Shown: positions 15,843-24,737 of the stretch, piece by piece
How the letters are laid out: each line of letters starts with the position of its first letter
Numbering within the stretch: position 1 is the first letter of the stretch
Source: Fusobacteriaceae bacterium
GTDB taxonomy: Bacteria; Fusobacteriota; Fusobacteriia; Fusobacteriales; Fusobacteriaceae
NCBI GenBank assembly: GCA_900764925.1
Contig: CAAFPW010000069.1
Span: 1-38,453, forward strand
Length of the DNA stretch: 38,453 nucleotides
Reading direction: 5' to 3'
Notes under the pieces: model-generated
Database searches by the model: none
What the model was told of the DNA's origin: nothing
The model's input: the letters and a program-made list of their open reading frames with translations, nothing else
Made by a program: the position numbers and the translations under genes

Positions 15843-17234
15843 ATGATGAAGTACGATATCATTTTTTTAGGTGGAGGACAAGCAGGAGTATTTGGGGCTT
15901 ATGAGGCTATTGAGAAAAAGCCAGATCTAAAGATTCTAGTAATAGATAAAGGAAAGATGTTAAAACAAAGAGTTTGTCCTAAAGAGAAATTAGGAAAGTG
16001 TGTAAATTGCCCAACTTGTGCAATAATATATGGAGTGAGTGGAGCAGGAGCTTTTTCTGATTCTAAATTTAACATGGATTATAGAGTTGGTGGAGATGTT
16101 CATGTAGTCACTGGGAAAAAAGTGGTAAATGATACTATTAAAGATGTTGTAAATATCTATAGAAAATTTGGTTTTAATGAAGAACCAACAGGATTAAAAT
16201 ATAATTCAACTATGGAGAGAATAAAAAAGAGCTGTATTGAGAATGGAGTTCAATTAGTAGATACTCCAACAATGCACTTAGGAACAGATGGTTCAAGAAA
16301 ATTGTATGCACAATTGATTGATTCTCTTTTAGAAAAAGGTGTAGAATTTAAAACAGAAAGAGAGATAGAGAGCCTTATTGTAGAGGCTAACTGTATAAAA
16401 GGAGTAGTTGTTTCTCATAAAGGAGTAGAGGAGCAATATTTTTCTGATAATGTAGTAGCTGGAATGGGAAGAAGCGGAGCTAAAAAGATGATGGAGCTTT
16501 GCCAAAAACATGGAATAAAATATGAAAATGGAGCTATTGATATTGGAGTAAGAGCAGAAATTCCTGATATTATTATGAAAGAGATAAACGAGAATTTCTA
16601 TGAAGCAAAGATGATCTATTACTCTAGAAACTACAGAGACAAAATGAGAACTTTCTGTAGTAATCCTAGTGGATATATAGCAGCTGAAAAGTATGATGAT
16701 TTTGTATTAGCTAATGGACATGCTTATAAAGATAAAAAATCAACTAATACAAACTTGGCTTTATTATGTACTAAAAAATTTACAGAGCCATTTAATCAAC
16801 CATTTGAATATGCCACAGCTATAGCTAAGATGTCTTCAATGTTGACAGGAGGAAAACTATTAGTTCAATCTTATGCAGATCTAAAAGAGGGAAGAAGATC
16901 AACTGATGAGAGATTAGAAAGATTAAATATTGTTCCAACTACTGAGGATTATGTAGCTGGAGATATAGCACTTGCTTGTCCACAAAGATTATTAGATAAT
17001 ATCATGGAATTTATCGAAGTATTGGATAAAATAAGTCCAGGATTTGCTTCAGGAGACTTATTACTACATTTCCCAGAGATAAAATTCAGAAGTACAAGAT
17101 TAAATATCAATGAACATATGGAAACTTCTATGAAAGGGCTTTATGCTGTAGGAGATAGTTCAGGTTATGGAAGTGGATTAAACATAGCTGCAGTTATGGG
17201 TATGCTTGCTGTAAGAGATATTATAAGTAAATAA
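15843..17234 (+). CDS. FAD-dependent dehydrogenase, COG2509-like
   Basis: Flavoprotein with the dinucleotide-binding motif FLGGGQAGVFGAYEA at the N-terminus and a matching C-terminal FAD contact GLYAVGDSSGYGSGLNIAAVMGM. This combination is typical of the uncharacterised FAD-dependent dehydrogenases of COG2509. A cysteine-rich stretch, CPKEKLGKCVNCPTC near residues 46-60, could bind metal or form a redox centre. Substrate unknown. 463 residues is usual. GAGAGGA lies 10 nt before ATG 15843; a second ATG follows at once. A terminator closes the unit begun upstream. Confidence 0.8.
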   Translation: MMKYDIIFLGGGQAGVFGAYEAIEKKPDLKILVIDKGKMLKQRVCPKEKLGKCVNCPTCAIIYGVSGAGAFSDSKFNMDYRVGGDVHVVTGKKVVNDTIKDVVNIYRKFGFNEEPTGLKYNSTMERIKKSCIENGVQLVDTPTMHLGTDGSRKLYAQLIDSLLEKGVEFKTEREIESLIVEANCIKGVVVSHKGVEEQYFSDNVVAGMGRSGAKKMMELCQKHGIKYENGAIDIGVRAEIPDIIMKEINENFYEAKMIYYSRNYRDKMRTFCSNPSGYIAAEKYDDFVLANGHAYKDKKSTNTNLALLCTKKFTEPFNQPFEYATAIAKMSSMLTGGKLLVQSYADLKEGRRSTDERLERLNIVPTTEDYVAGDIALACPQRLLDNIMEFIEVLDKISPGFASGDLLLHFPEIKFRSTRLNINEHMETSMKGLYAVGDSSGYGSGLNIAAVMGMLAVRDIISK

Positions 17235-17242
17235 TTTTTGTT

Positions 17243-17292
17243 AAAATGGTGTTTTCTTCTTCATTTTTTGGAGAAAAAAGCACCATTTTTTA
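17243..17292 (+). terminator. Rho-independent terminator
   Basis: AAAATGGTG at 17243-17251 pairs with CACCATTTTT at 17281-17290, extended inward by TTTTCTTC/GGAGAAAA. The 3' arm ends in a T-run. Confidence 0.8.
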
Positions 17293-17301
17293 AGCTTTAA
17301 A

Positions 17302-17330
17302 TTGAAAAAATAAATATTTTATGGTAAAAT
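17302..17330 (+). promoter_or_regulatory. Promoter of ftsY
   Basis: TTGAAA at 17302-17307, 17-bp spacer, TAAAAT at 17325-17330 with an extended TGG before it. Confidence 0.65.
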
Positions 17331-17361
17331 GGAATGAGAAGAGAATACTAGGAGGAAAGTA

Positions 17362-18519
17362 ATGGGTTTTTTTAGCAAACTGTTCGGGAAAAAAAAGGAA
17401 GAGGAGAAAGATACTCTTAAGGTTGCTGAAGTCGAATTAAATGAGGTTTTAGAAAAACAAGAGGATGTTTCTGAAGAGATAGAAAAGGAAACAAAAACAG
17501 AAGAGATTTTAAAGGAAGAGCAAGGAAAGATTGAAGAGGAAAAAACTGATGTAGAATCAGAATTAAAAACAGAAAATTTTGAAGAAAAAGAGGTAGAAAA
17601 AGAAAAGAAAGGTTTCTTTGCTTCATTAAAAGAAAAACTTTTTAAATCTAGAGAGGGACTTTTTGGTACATTAAAATCATTTATTTTGGGAAGAAATGTA
17701 ATAGATGAAGAGATGTATGAAGAGTTAGAAGATATTTTAGTACAATCTGATATAGGAATGGATATGACTATAAAGATTGTAAATGCTCTTGAAAAAGAGG
17801 TAAAAAGAAGAGGTGTAAAAGATCCTCAAGAGGTATACCCAATTCTAAAAGAGGTTATGGAAGGGTTTTTAATCAAAGAGAACAATGAAATTAATATAGA
17901 AGAGGGGAAACTAAATGTTATATTAGTTGTAGGAGTAAATGGAGTAGGAAAAACTACAACAATAGGAAAGTTAGCATCTAAATATGTAAAATCAGGAAAA
18001 AAGGTTATATTAGGTGCTGGAGATACATTTAGAGCAGCAGCAATTGAACAACTAGAGGAATGGGCTAATAGAGCTGGAGCAGAGATAGTAAAAAGTACAC
18101 AGGGAGCCGATCCAGGAGCAGTTGTTTTTGATACTTTAACAGCAGCTCAATCAAGAGGAGCAGATATAGCTATCATAGATACAGCAGGAAGATTACATAA
18201 CAAAAACAATTTAATGAAAGAGTTAGAAAAGATTCATAATATAATTAAAAAGAAATTAGGAGATCAAAAATATGAATCTATATTGGTAATAGATGGAACT
18301 ACTGGACAAAATGCACTTAATCAAGCAAAAGTATTTAATGAGGTTACTGAGTTAACAGGATTTATTATAACTAAACTTGATGGAACAGCTAAAGGTGGAA
18401 TAGTGTTCAGTATATCTGAAGAGTTGAAAAAACCAATCAAATTTATTGGTGTTGGTGAAAAAATAGAGGATTTAAGAAAATTTGATGCAAAAGAATATAT
18501 ACAAGCTATATTCGATTAA
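17362..18519 (+). CDS. ftsY: Signal recognition particle receptor FtsY
   Basis: Membrane-associated GTPase that receives SRP-ribosome complexes and hands them to the Sec translocon. Residues 1 to about 85 are a highly charged A domain rich in Glu and Lys, probably for membrane association, with an N-terminal MGFFSKLFGKKK that can act as an amphipathic anchor. The NG domain follows: G1 GVNGVGKTTT from about residue 191, GDTFRAAAIEQL, G3 DTAGR, G4 TKLDGTAKGG and the closing GVGEKIEDLRKFD. AGGAGG precedes ATG 17362. 385 residues is normal. It has its own promoter and no near downstream partner. Confidence 0.96.
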   Translation: MGFFSKLFGKKKEEEKDTLKVAEVELNEVLEKQEDVSEEIEKETKTEEILKEEQGKIEEEKTDVESELKTENFEEKEVEKEKKGFFASLKEKLFKSREGLFGTLKSFILGRNVIDEEMYEELEDILVQSDIGMDMTIKIVNALEKEVKRRGVKDPQEVYPILKEVMEGFLIKENNEINIEEGKLNVILVVGVNGVGKTTTIGKLASKYVKSGKKVILGAGDTFRAAAIEQLEEWANRAGAEIVKSTQGADPGAVVFDTLTAAQSRGADIAIIDTAGRLHNKNNLMKELEKIHNIIKKKLGDQKYESILVIDGTTGQNALNQAKVFNEVTELTGFIITKLDGTAKGGIVFSISEELKKPIKFIGVGEKIEDLRKFDAKEYIQAIFD

Positions 18520-18592
18520 AGAATTACTTTTATTTTATATATGATTCAAAAAAATAATTGTAATTATACTTAAAATTTGTTAGTATATACTT

Positions 18593-18617
18593 AACGTCAT
18601 GAAGTGATGTTTTAATA
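18593..18617 (+). other. Imperfect inverted repeat upstream of pta
   Basis: AACGTCA and TGATGTT, five bases apart, form an imperfect dyad in the 143-nt gap between ftsY and pta. It could be an operator or a weak hairpin in the pta leader. I could not fix a convincing promoter here (TTGTAA near 18558 is a candidate -35). Confidence 0.3.
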
Positions 18618-18662
18618 TGTATATAAATTTTATTAAGATAAAAAATTAAGGAAGTGAGTATT

Positions 18663-19661
18663 TTGAGTTTTTTAGTAAAAATCAGAGAAAAGGCAAGAGA
18701 AGTACAAAAATCAGTTGTATTACCAGAAGGAACTGATGAAAGAGTTATCACAGCAGCTGCTAAAATAGTTGAATTAGGAGTTGCTAGACCCATTGTTTTA
18801 GGACACAGAGAAGACATGGAAAGAGTTGCAAATGACTTGGGAATTAGCTTAAGAGGAGTAGAAGTAATCGAAGCTAAAAATCCTCCAAAATTAGAAACTT
18901 ATGCAGCAAAATTAGCAGAATTAAGAGCTAAAAAAGGAATGACTGTAGAACAAGCTAGAGAAATCTTATTAAACGATCCTAACTTCTATGGAGCTATGAT
19001 GGTTAAAATGGGAGATGCTGACGCTATGGTATCTGGTTCAGATTCACCAACTGCTGATGTATTAAGAGCAGGATTACAAGTAATCGGAACAAGACCAGGA
19101 ATAAAAACTGTATCATCAGTTTTCGTAATGGAATTAACAGAAAGACAAGAAACTTATGGAGATGTATTATTATTTGGAGACTGTTCAGTTATTCCAGTAC
19201 CTACATCAGAACAATTAGCAGATATCGCTGAAGCTTCAGTTATAACAGCTCAAAAAGTTGTTGGAATGAAAGGAAAAGTAGCACTATTAACTTTCTCTAC
19301 TAAAGGATCAGCTCACCACCCAGATATAGATGTTGTTATCGAAGCTGGAAAAATATTAGAAGAAAGACAAGTAAACTTTGCATATACAGCTGAGGTTCAA
19401 GCTGATGCTGCAATAGTTAAATCAGTAGCTATGAAAAAATGTCCAGAATCTAAAGTTGCAGGAAATGCAAATATATTAATATTCCCTAACCTAGCAGCAG
19501 GAAATATAGGATATAAATTAGTACAAAGATTAGCTGGAGCAAATGCTTATGGTCCATTAATTCAAGGTCTTGCTGCTCCTATAAACGACTTATCAAGAGG
19601 ATGTTCAGTAGACGATATCGTTAACCTAGTAGCAATTACAGCAGTTCAAGCAGCTGAATAA
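18663..19661 (+). CDS. pta: Phosphate acetyltransferase
   Basis: Converts acetyl-CoA and phosphate to acetyl phosphate and CoA, the step before ATP formation by acetate kinase. The sequence shows SVVLPEGTDERV near the start, NPNFYG-like DPNFYGAMMVKMGDADAMVSG, and FSTKGSAHHPD, NILIFPNLAAGNIGYKLVQRL and PINDLSRGCS at the C-terminus. 332 residues is the short, single-domain form. I prefer TTG 18663 (MSFLVKIREKAREV) since AAGGAA at 18648-18653 is 9 nt upstream; GTG 18654 would abut that site. ackA follows by 27 nt, so the two are an operon. Codon use is C-rich, as in highly expressed genes. Confidence 0.96.
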   Translation: MSFLVKIREKAREVQKSVVLPEGTDERVITAAAKIVELGVARPIVLGHREDMERVANDLGISLRGVEVIEAKNPPKLETYAAKLAELRAKKGMTVEQAREILLNDPNFYGAMMVKMGDADAMVSGSDSPTADVLRAGLQVIGTRPGIKTVSSVFVMELTERQETYGDVLLFGDCSVIPVPTSEQLADIAEASVITAQKVVGMKGKVALLTFSTKGSAHHPDIDVVIEAGKILEERQVNFAYTAEVQADAAIVKSVAMKKCPESKVAGNANILIFPNLAAGNIGYKLVQRLAGANAYGPLIQGLAAPINDLSRGCSVDDIVNLVAITAVQAAE

Positions 19662-19688
19662 TAAATTAAAATTTAGAGGAGATGGAGA

Positions 19689-20891
19689 ATGAAAGTTTTA
19701 GTAATTAACTGTGGAAGTTCATCATTAAAATATCAATTAATGAATCCAGAAACAAGAGAAGTATTTGCAAAAGGATTATGTGAAAGAATAGGAATAGATG
19801 GTTCTAGAATGGAATATGAAGTACCAGCTAAAGACTATGAGATAAAAATAGAAAAACCAATGCCAACTCACAAAGAGGCTTTAGAGTTAGTTATTAACGC
19901 AATAACTGATAAAGAACATGGAGTAATTGCAAGTGTAGATGAAGTAGAAGCTATTGGACATAGACTTGTACATGGTGGAGAAACATTTGCTAGTTCTGTA
20001 TTATTAACAGAAGAAGTTATGGCTGCAGTAGAAGCTAATAATGAATTAGCTCCATTACATAACCCAGCTAACTTAATGGGTGTAAGAACTTGTATGGCAT
20101 TAATGCCAGGAAAACCAAATGTAGCTGTATTTGATACTGCTTTCCACCAAACTATGCCAGCTAAAGCATTTATGTATGCTCTTCCATATGAAGATTATAC
20201 AGAATTAAAAGTAAGAAAATATGGATTCCATGGAACTTCTCACTTATATGTTTCAGAAACAATGAGAGAAATTATGGGAAATCCTGAGCACTCAAAAATA
20301 ATAGTATGTCACTTAGGAAATGGAGCTTCTGTTTCTGCAGTAGTAGATGGAAAATCAGTAGATACTTCAATGGGATTAACTCCATTACAAGGATTAATGA
20401 TGGGAACTAGATGTGGAGATATAGATCCAGCTGCAGTTCTATTCATAAAAAATAAAAGAGGATTATCTGACAAAGAGATGGATAACAGATTAAATAAACA
20501 ATCTGGAATCTTAGGAATCTTTGGAAAATCATCAGACTGTAGAGATATGGAAGATGGAGTAGCTGCTGGAGATGAAAGAGCAAAATTAGCAGAAGAAATG
20601 TTTATCTATAGAATAAAATCTTATGTAGGAGCTTATGCTGCTGCTATGGGTGGAGTAGATGCTATCTGTTTTGCTGGAGGAATCGGAGAAAATGCAGCAG
20701 GAATTAGAGAGAGAGTAATTGAAGGTTTAGAGTTCTTAGGAGCTAAAATAGATAAAGCAGTTAACTCTGTAAGACAAAAAGGTAATGTAAAATTATCAGC
20801 TGAAGATTCAAGAGTTTTAATCTATAAAATCCCTACAAATGAAGAATTAGTAATAGCTAGAGATACTTATAGAATTGTTACAGGAAAATAA
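19689..20891 (+). CDS. ackA: Acetate kinase
   Basis: Makes acetate and ATP from acetyl phosphate and ADP. The family pattern VLVINCGSSSLKYQL begins the protein, followed by GHRLVHGGE, FDTAFHQTMP, RKYGFHGTSH, CHLGNGASVSAV, GLTPLQGLMMGTRCGDIDPA and FAGGIGENAAGIRE. 400 residues is exactly usual. AGAGGAGATGGAGA precedes ATG 19689. With pta upstream and the pyruvate oxidoreductase downstream, it completes the pyruvate-to-acetate ATP pathway. Confidence 0.98.
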   Translation: MKVLVINCGSSSLKYQLMNPETREVFAKGLCERIGIDGSRMEYEVPAKDYEIKIEKPMPTHKEALELVINAITDKEHGVIASVDEVEAIGHRLVHGGETFASSVLLTEEVMAAVEANNELAPLHNPANLMGVRTCMALMPGKPNVAVFDTAFHQTMPAKAFMYALPYEDYTELKVRKYGFHGTSHLYVSETMREIMGNPEHSKIIVCHLGNGASVSAVVDGKSVDTSMGLTPLQGLMMGTRCGDIDPAAVLFIKNKRGLSDKEMDNRLNKQSGILGIFGKSSDCRDMEDGVAAGDERAKLAEEMFIYRIKSYVGAYAAAMGGVDAICFAGGIGENAAGIRERVIEGLEFLGAKIDKAVNSVRQKGNVKLSAEDSRVLIYKIPTNEELVIARDTYRIVTGK

Positions 20892-20927
20892 AATTTAAAA
20901 ATTTTTCAAAAAAATTTAAAATTATAA

Positions 20928-20955
20928 TTGACAAATTTTAAATATGATTTAAAAT
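20928..20955 (+). promoter_or_regulatory. Strong promoter of the pyruvate oxidoreductase gene
   Basis: Consensus TTGACA at 20928-20933 and TAAAAT at 20950-20955 are 16 bp apart. A/T tracts (runs of A and T from 20892 to 20925) lie just upstream and could act as an UP element. This suits a highly expressed catabolic gene. Confidence 0.75.
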
Positions 20956-21011
20956 AGTATATAGAAGTAAATAAAAAATACTTTCACAAAAGAATTATAG
21001 GAGGAATTGTA

Positions 21012-24000
21012 ATGGTTAAAAAAATGCAGACAATGGATGGAAACCAAGCAGCAGCTTACGCTTCATATGCGTTTACTGAAGTAGCTGGAATTTATCCTAT
21101 CACTCCATCATCACCAATGGCAGAGTACACAGATGAATGGGCTTCAAAAGGAATGAAAAACATATTTGGAGTACCAGTAAAAGTTGTAGAAATGCAATCA
21201 GAGGCTGGAGCAGCAGGAACTGTACACGGATCTTTACAAGCAGGAGCTTTAACTACTACTTATACAGCTTCACAAGGATTATTACTAAAAATACCTAACA
21301 TGTATAAAATAGCTGGAGAGTTATTACCAGGAGTAATACACGTATCAGCGAGAGCATTATCAGCTCAAGCTCTATCTATCTTCGGAGACCACCAAGATAT
21401 ATATGCAGCTAGACAAACTGGATTTGCTATGTTAGCAACTAACTCAGTTCAAGAAGTTATGGACCTTGCAGGAGTAGCTCACTTAGCAGCTATCAAAACA
21501 AGAGTACCTTTCTTACACTTCTTTGATGGATTCAGAACTTCTCACGAAATTCAAAAAGTAGAAGTAATGGATTACGAAGTATTCAAAAACTTAATCGATA
21601 TGGAAGCTGTTCAAGCATTCAGAGAAAGAGCTCTTAACCCAGAGCATCCAGTAACAAGAGGAACTGCAGAAAACGATGACGTTTATTTCCAAACAAGAGA
21701 AGCACAAAACAAATTCTATGATGCAGTACCAGATGTAGTAGCTCATTACATGGCAGAAATCTCTAAAGTAACTGGAAGAGATTACAAACCTTTCAACTAC
21801 TATGGAGCACCAGATGCTGAAAGAATCATCATAGCTATGGGATCAATTTGTCCTATATCAGAAGAAACAATTGATTATTTAAATGCTAAAGGGGAAAAAG
21901 TAGGAATTTTATCTGTACACCTATACAGACCATTCTCAGCTAAATACTTCTTTGATGTATTCCCATCAACAGTTAAGAAAATTGCAGTTCTTGACAGAAC
22001 TAAAGAGCCTGGATCACAAGGAGAACCATTATTACTTGATATTCAATCTCTATTCTATGGAAGAGAAAATGCTCCAGTAATAATCGGAGGAAGATACGGA
22101 CTATCTTCAAAAGATACAACTCCAGCTCACGTAATAGCTGTATTTGATAACTTAAAATTAGACCAACCAAAAGACAGATTCACAGTAGGAATAGTAGATG
22201 ACGTTACATTTACTTCACTAGAAGTAGGAGCACCTGTAACTGTAACTGGTGACGATGTAAAAGAGTGTCTATTCTTCGGATTAGGAGCTGACGGAACAGT
22301 TGGAGCTAACAAAAACTCAATAAAAATTATCGGAGACAAAACAGATTTATATGCTCAAGGATACTTTGCATATGACTCTAAAAAATCAGGAGGAGTTACT
22401 AGATCTCACTTAAGATTTGGAAAATCTCCTATTAAAGCAAGCTACTTAATTTCTAACCCACATTTCGTAGCATGTTCAGTACCAGCTTACTTACACCAAT
22501 ATGATATGACTTCTGGAATCAGAAAAGGTGGATCATTATTAGTTAACTGTATCTGGGATGCAGAAGAAGCTGTAAAAGAAATTCCTAACAAAGTAAAAAG
22601 AGACTTAGCTAAAAATGGAGCAAGATTATTCATAATCAACGCTACTAAATTAGCTGAAGAAATTGGATTAGGACAAAGAACAAATACAATAATGCAAGCT
22701 GCTTTCTTTAAACTAGCTGACATTATTCCATTTGAAGAAGCTCAACAATACATGAAAGATTATGCTAAAAAATCTTATGCTAAAAAAGGTGACGATATAG
22801 TTCAAATGAACTATAACGCAATAGATAAAGGTGCTGAAGGATTAATCGAAGTACCAGTAGATCCAGCATGGGCAGACTTACCAGTAGAAGAGTTAAAAGC
22901 TGAAGAAACTGGATGTTGTTCAGGATCTTGTGGATGCGACCACGAAAAATCAAAAACTGAATTATTCGTAGAAAGAATTGCTAAACCAATCAATGCTATG
23001 AAAGGTTATGACTTACCAGTATCAACATTCAACGGATATGAAGATGGAACTTTCGAAAACGGAACTTCTGCTTTCGAAAAGAGAGGAATCGCAGTACATG
23101 TACCTGAGTGGAAAGCTGAAAACTGTATCCAATGTAACCAATGTTCATATGTATGTCCACATGCAGTAATCAGACCATTCTTAATGACTGAAGAAGAAAA
23201 AGCTGCATCACCAGTTGAATTAACAACAATTAAACCAGTTGGAAAAGGATTAGAAGGATTACAATATAGAATGCAAGTATCTACTTTAGACTGTACAGGA
23301 TGTGGATCTTGTGCTAACGTATGTCCAGCTAAAGAGAAAGCATTAGTAATGGTACCAATTGGAACTTCATTAGAAAAAGAAGAAGACAAAAAAGCAGATT
23401 ACTTATTCAACCATGTTGAATATAGAAGTGACTTAATGTCTAAAGATACTGTAAAAGGATCTCAATTCTCTCAACCATTATTTGAGTTCCACGGAGCATG
23501 TCCAGGATGTGGAGAAACTCCATACTTAAAAACTATAACTCAATTATTTGGAGAAAGAATGATGGTAGCAAACGCAACTGGATGTTCTTCAATATACAGT
23601 GGATCTGCACCAGCTACTCCATATACAACTAACAAAGATGGACATGGACCATCATGGGGATCATCTCTATTCGAAGACAACGCTGAGTTCGGAATGGGAA
23701 TGCACGTTGCTGTAGAAACAATGAGAGATAGACTTCAAAATATCATGGAAGAAAACATGGAAAAAGTTCCAACAGAAGTTGCTGAACTATTCAAAGAATG
23801 GATCGAAAACAGAGCTTTTGCTGCTAAATCAAGAGAAGTATCTGATAAGATAATCGCTGCTTTAGAAGGAAAAGACTGTGAAATCTGTAAAGAAATCCTA
23901 AGTTTAAAACAATACTTAGCTAAAAAATCACAATGGATCTTCGGAGGAGACGGATGGGCTTACGACATCGGTTATGGTGGAGTTGACCACGTACTAGCTT

Positions 24001-24596
24001 CTAAAGAAGATGTAAACGTTGTAGTTCTAGATACAGAAGTTTACTCAAATACAGGAGGACAAGCTTCTAAATCAACTCCTACAGGAGCAATTGCAAAATT
24101 CGCAGCTGCAGGAAAATCAGTTAAGAAGAAAGACCTTGCTGCAATAGCTATGTCTTATGGACACATCTATGTAGCACAAGTATGTATGGGAGCAAACCAA
24201 CAACAATACTTAAAAGCATTAAAAGAAGCTGAAGCTTACAATGGACCATCTTTAATCATTGCATACGCACCATGTATCAACCACGGATTAAAGAAAGGAA
24301 TGGCTAAAGTTCAAAACGAAATGAAGTTAGCTACTGAATGTGGTTACTGGCCAATATTCAGATACAACCCTGCATTAGAAGCAGAAGGTAAAAACCCACT
24401 TCAAATCGATTGTAAAGAGCCTAACTGGGATAAATATGAAGAGTACTTATTAGGAGAAGTAAGATATGCTACTCTTGCTAAATCTAACCCAACTGAAGCT
24501 AAAGATCTTTATGATAGAAACAAAGCAGAAGCTCAAAGAAGATGGAGACAATACAACAGACTTGCTGCTATGGACTTCTCTGCTGAGAAAAAATAA
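21012..24596 (+). CDS. nifJ: Pyruvate:ferredoxin (flavodoxin) oxidoreductase
   Basis: Oxidatively decarboxylates pyruvate to acetyl-CoA and CO2 and reduces ferredoxin or flavodoxin; in this window it feeds pta-ackA. The single chain of 1194 residues has the fused domain order of the homodimeric enzyme: N-terminal domain (GNQAAAYASYAFTEVAGIYPITPSSPM), the gamma-like domain (about 425-620), a two-cluster ferredoxin domain with CxxCxxC(x3)C starting at Cys705 and Cys761, and the thiamine-diphosphate domain with CPGCGETPY, ATGCSSIYSG and GGDGWAYDIGYGG. An extra Cys-rich stretch, CCSGSCGC at 635-642, lies in the linker before the ferredoxin domain. AGGAGGAATTGT precedes ATG 21012. Codon use is strongly C-ended. 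Confidence 0.97.
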   Translation: MVKKMQTMDGNQAAAYASYAFTEVAGIYPITPSSPMAEYTDEWASKGMKNIFGVPVKVVEMQSEAGAAGTVHGSLQAGALTTTYTASQGLLLKIPNMYKIAGELLPGVIHVSARALSAQALSIFGDHQDIYAARQTGFAMLATNSVQEVMDLAGVAHLAAIKTRVPFLHFFDGFRTSHEIQKVEVMDYEVFKNLIDMEAVQAFRERALNPEHPVTRGTAENDDVYFQTREAQNKFYDAVPDVVAHYMAEISKVTGRDYKPFNYYGAPDAERIIIAMGSICPISEETIDYLNAKGEKVGILSVHLYRPFSAKYFFDVFPSTVKKIAVLDRTKEPGSQGEPLLLDIQSLFYGRENAPVIIGGRYGLSSKDTTPAHVIAVFDNLKLDQPKDRFTVGIVDDVTFTSLEVGAPVTVTGDDVKECLFFGLGADGTVGANKNSIKIIGDKTDLYAQGYFAYDSKKSGGVTRSHLRFGKSPIKASYLISNPHFVACSVPAYLHQYDMTSGIRKGGSLLVNCIWDAEEAVKEIPNKVKRDLAKNGARLFIINATKLAEEIGLGQRTNTIMQAAFFKLADIIPFEEAQQYMKDYAKKSYAKKGDDIVQMNYNAIDKGAEGLIEVPVDPAWADLPVEELKAEETGCCSGSCGCDHEKSKTELFVERIAKPINAMKGYDLPVSTFNGYEDGTFENGTSAFEKRGIAVHVPEWKAENCIQCNQCSYVCPHAVIRPFLMTEEEKAASPVELTTIKPVGKGLEGLQYRMQVSTLDCTGCGSCANVCPAKEKALVMVPIGTSLEKEEDKKADYLFNHVEYRSDLMSKDTVKGSQFSQPLFEFHGACPGCGETPYLKTITQLFGERMMVANATGCSSIYSGSAPATPYTTNKDGHGPSWGSSLFEDNAEFGMGMHVAVETMRDRLQNIMEENMEKVPTEVAELFKEWIENRAFAAKSREVSDKIIAALEGKDCEICKEILSLKQYLAKKSQWIFGGDGWAYDIGYGGVDHVLASKEDVNVVVLDTEVYSNTGGQASKSTPTGAIAKFAAAGKSVKKKDLAAIAMSYGHIYVAQVCMGANQQQYLKALKEAEAYNGPSLIIAYAPCINHGLKKGMAKVQNEMKLATECGYWPIFRYNPALEAEGKNPLQIDCKEPNWDKYEEYLLGEVRYATLAKSNPTEAKDLYDRNKAEAQRRWRQYNRLAAMDFSAEKK

Positions 24597-24629
24597 TAGT
24601 AAACTGTTATACTGTTAAATCATTACATA

Positions 24630-24664
24630 GGGACTGACATTAATGTGTCAGTCTCTTTCTTTTA
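24630..24664 (+). terminator. Terminator of the pyruvate oxidoreductase gene
   Basis: GGGACTGACA at 24630-24639 pairs with TGTCAGTCTC at 24646-24655 around a short loop, followed by TTTCTTTT. Confidence 0.85.
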
Positions 24665-24710
24665 TAATAAAAAACTCAGGAATAACTTAAATATAAAAAA
24701 GTTATTCCTG
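24664..24710 (-). terminator. Terminator of the minus-strand pilus operon
   Basis: A perfect 12-bp inverted repeat, CAGGAATAACTT at 24677-24688 and AAGTTATTCCTG at 24699-24710, is followed on the minus strand by GTTTTTTATT. It lies 28 nt past the chaperone stop and abuts the plus-strand terminator, so the two converging units are closed back to back. Confidence 0.8.
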
Positions 24711-24737
24711 AATCTTATGAATGATTATTAAAATATA

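Noticed and set aside
23006..23389. 127-residue minus-strand frame inside the pyruvate oxidoreductase gene
   Set aside because: It is antisense to the ferredoxin domain; long antisense frames are expected from the codon bias of that gene.
24630..24710. The two adjacent inverted repeats as a repeat or attachment site
   Set aside because: Each is a normal terminator facing its own gene: T-run on the plus strand for the first, on the minus strand for the second.
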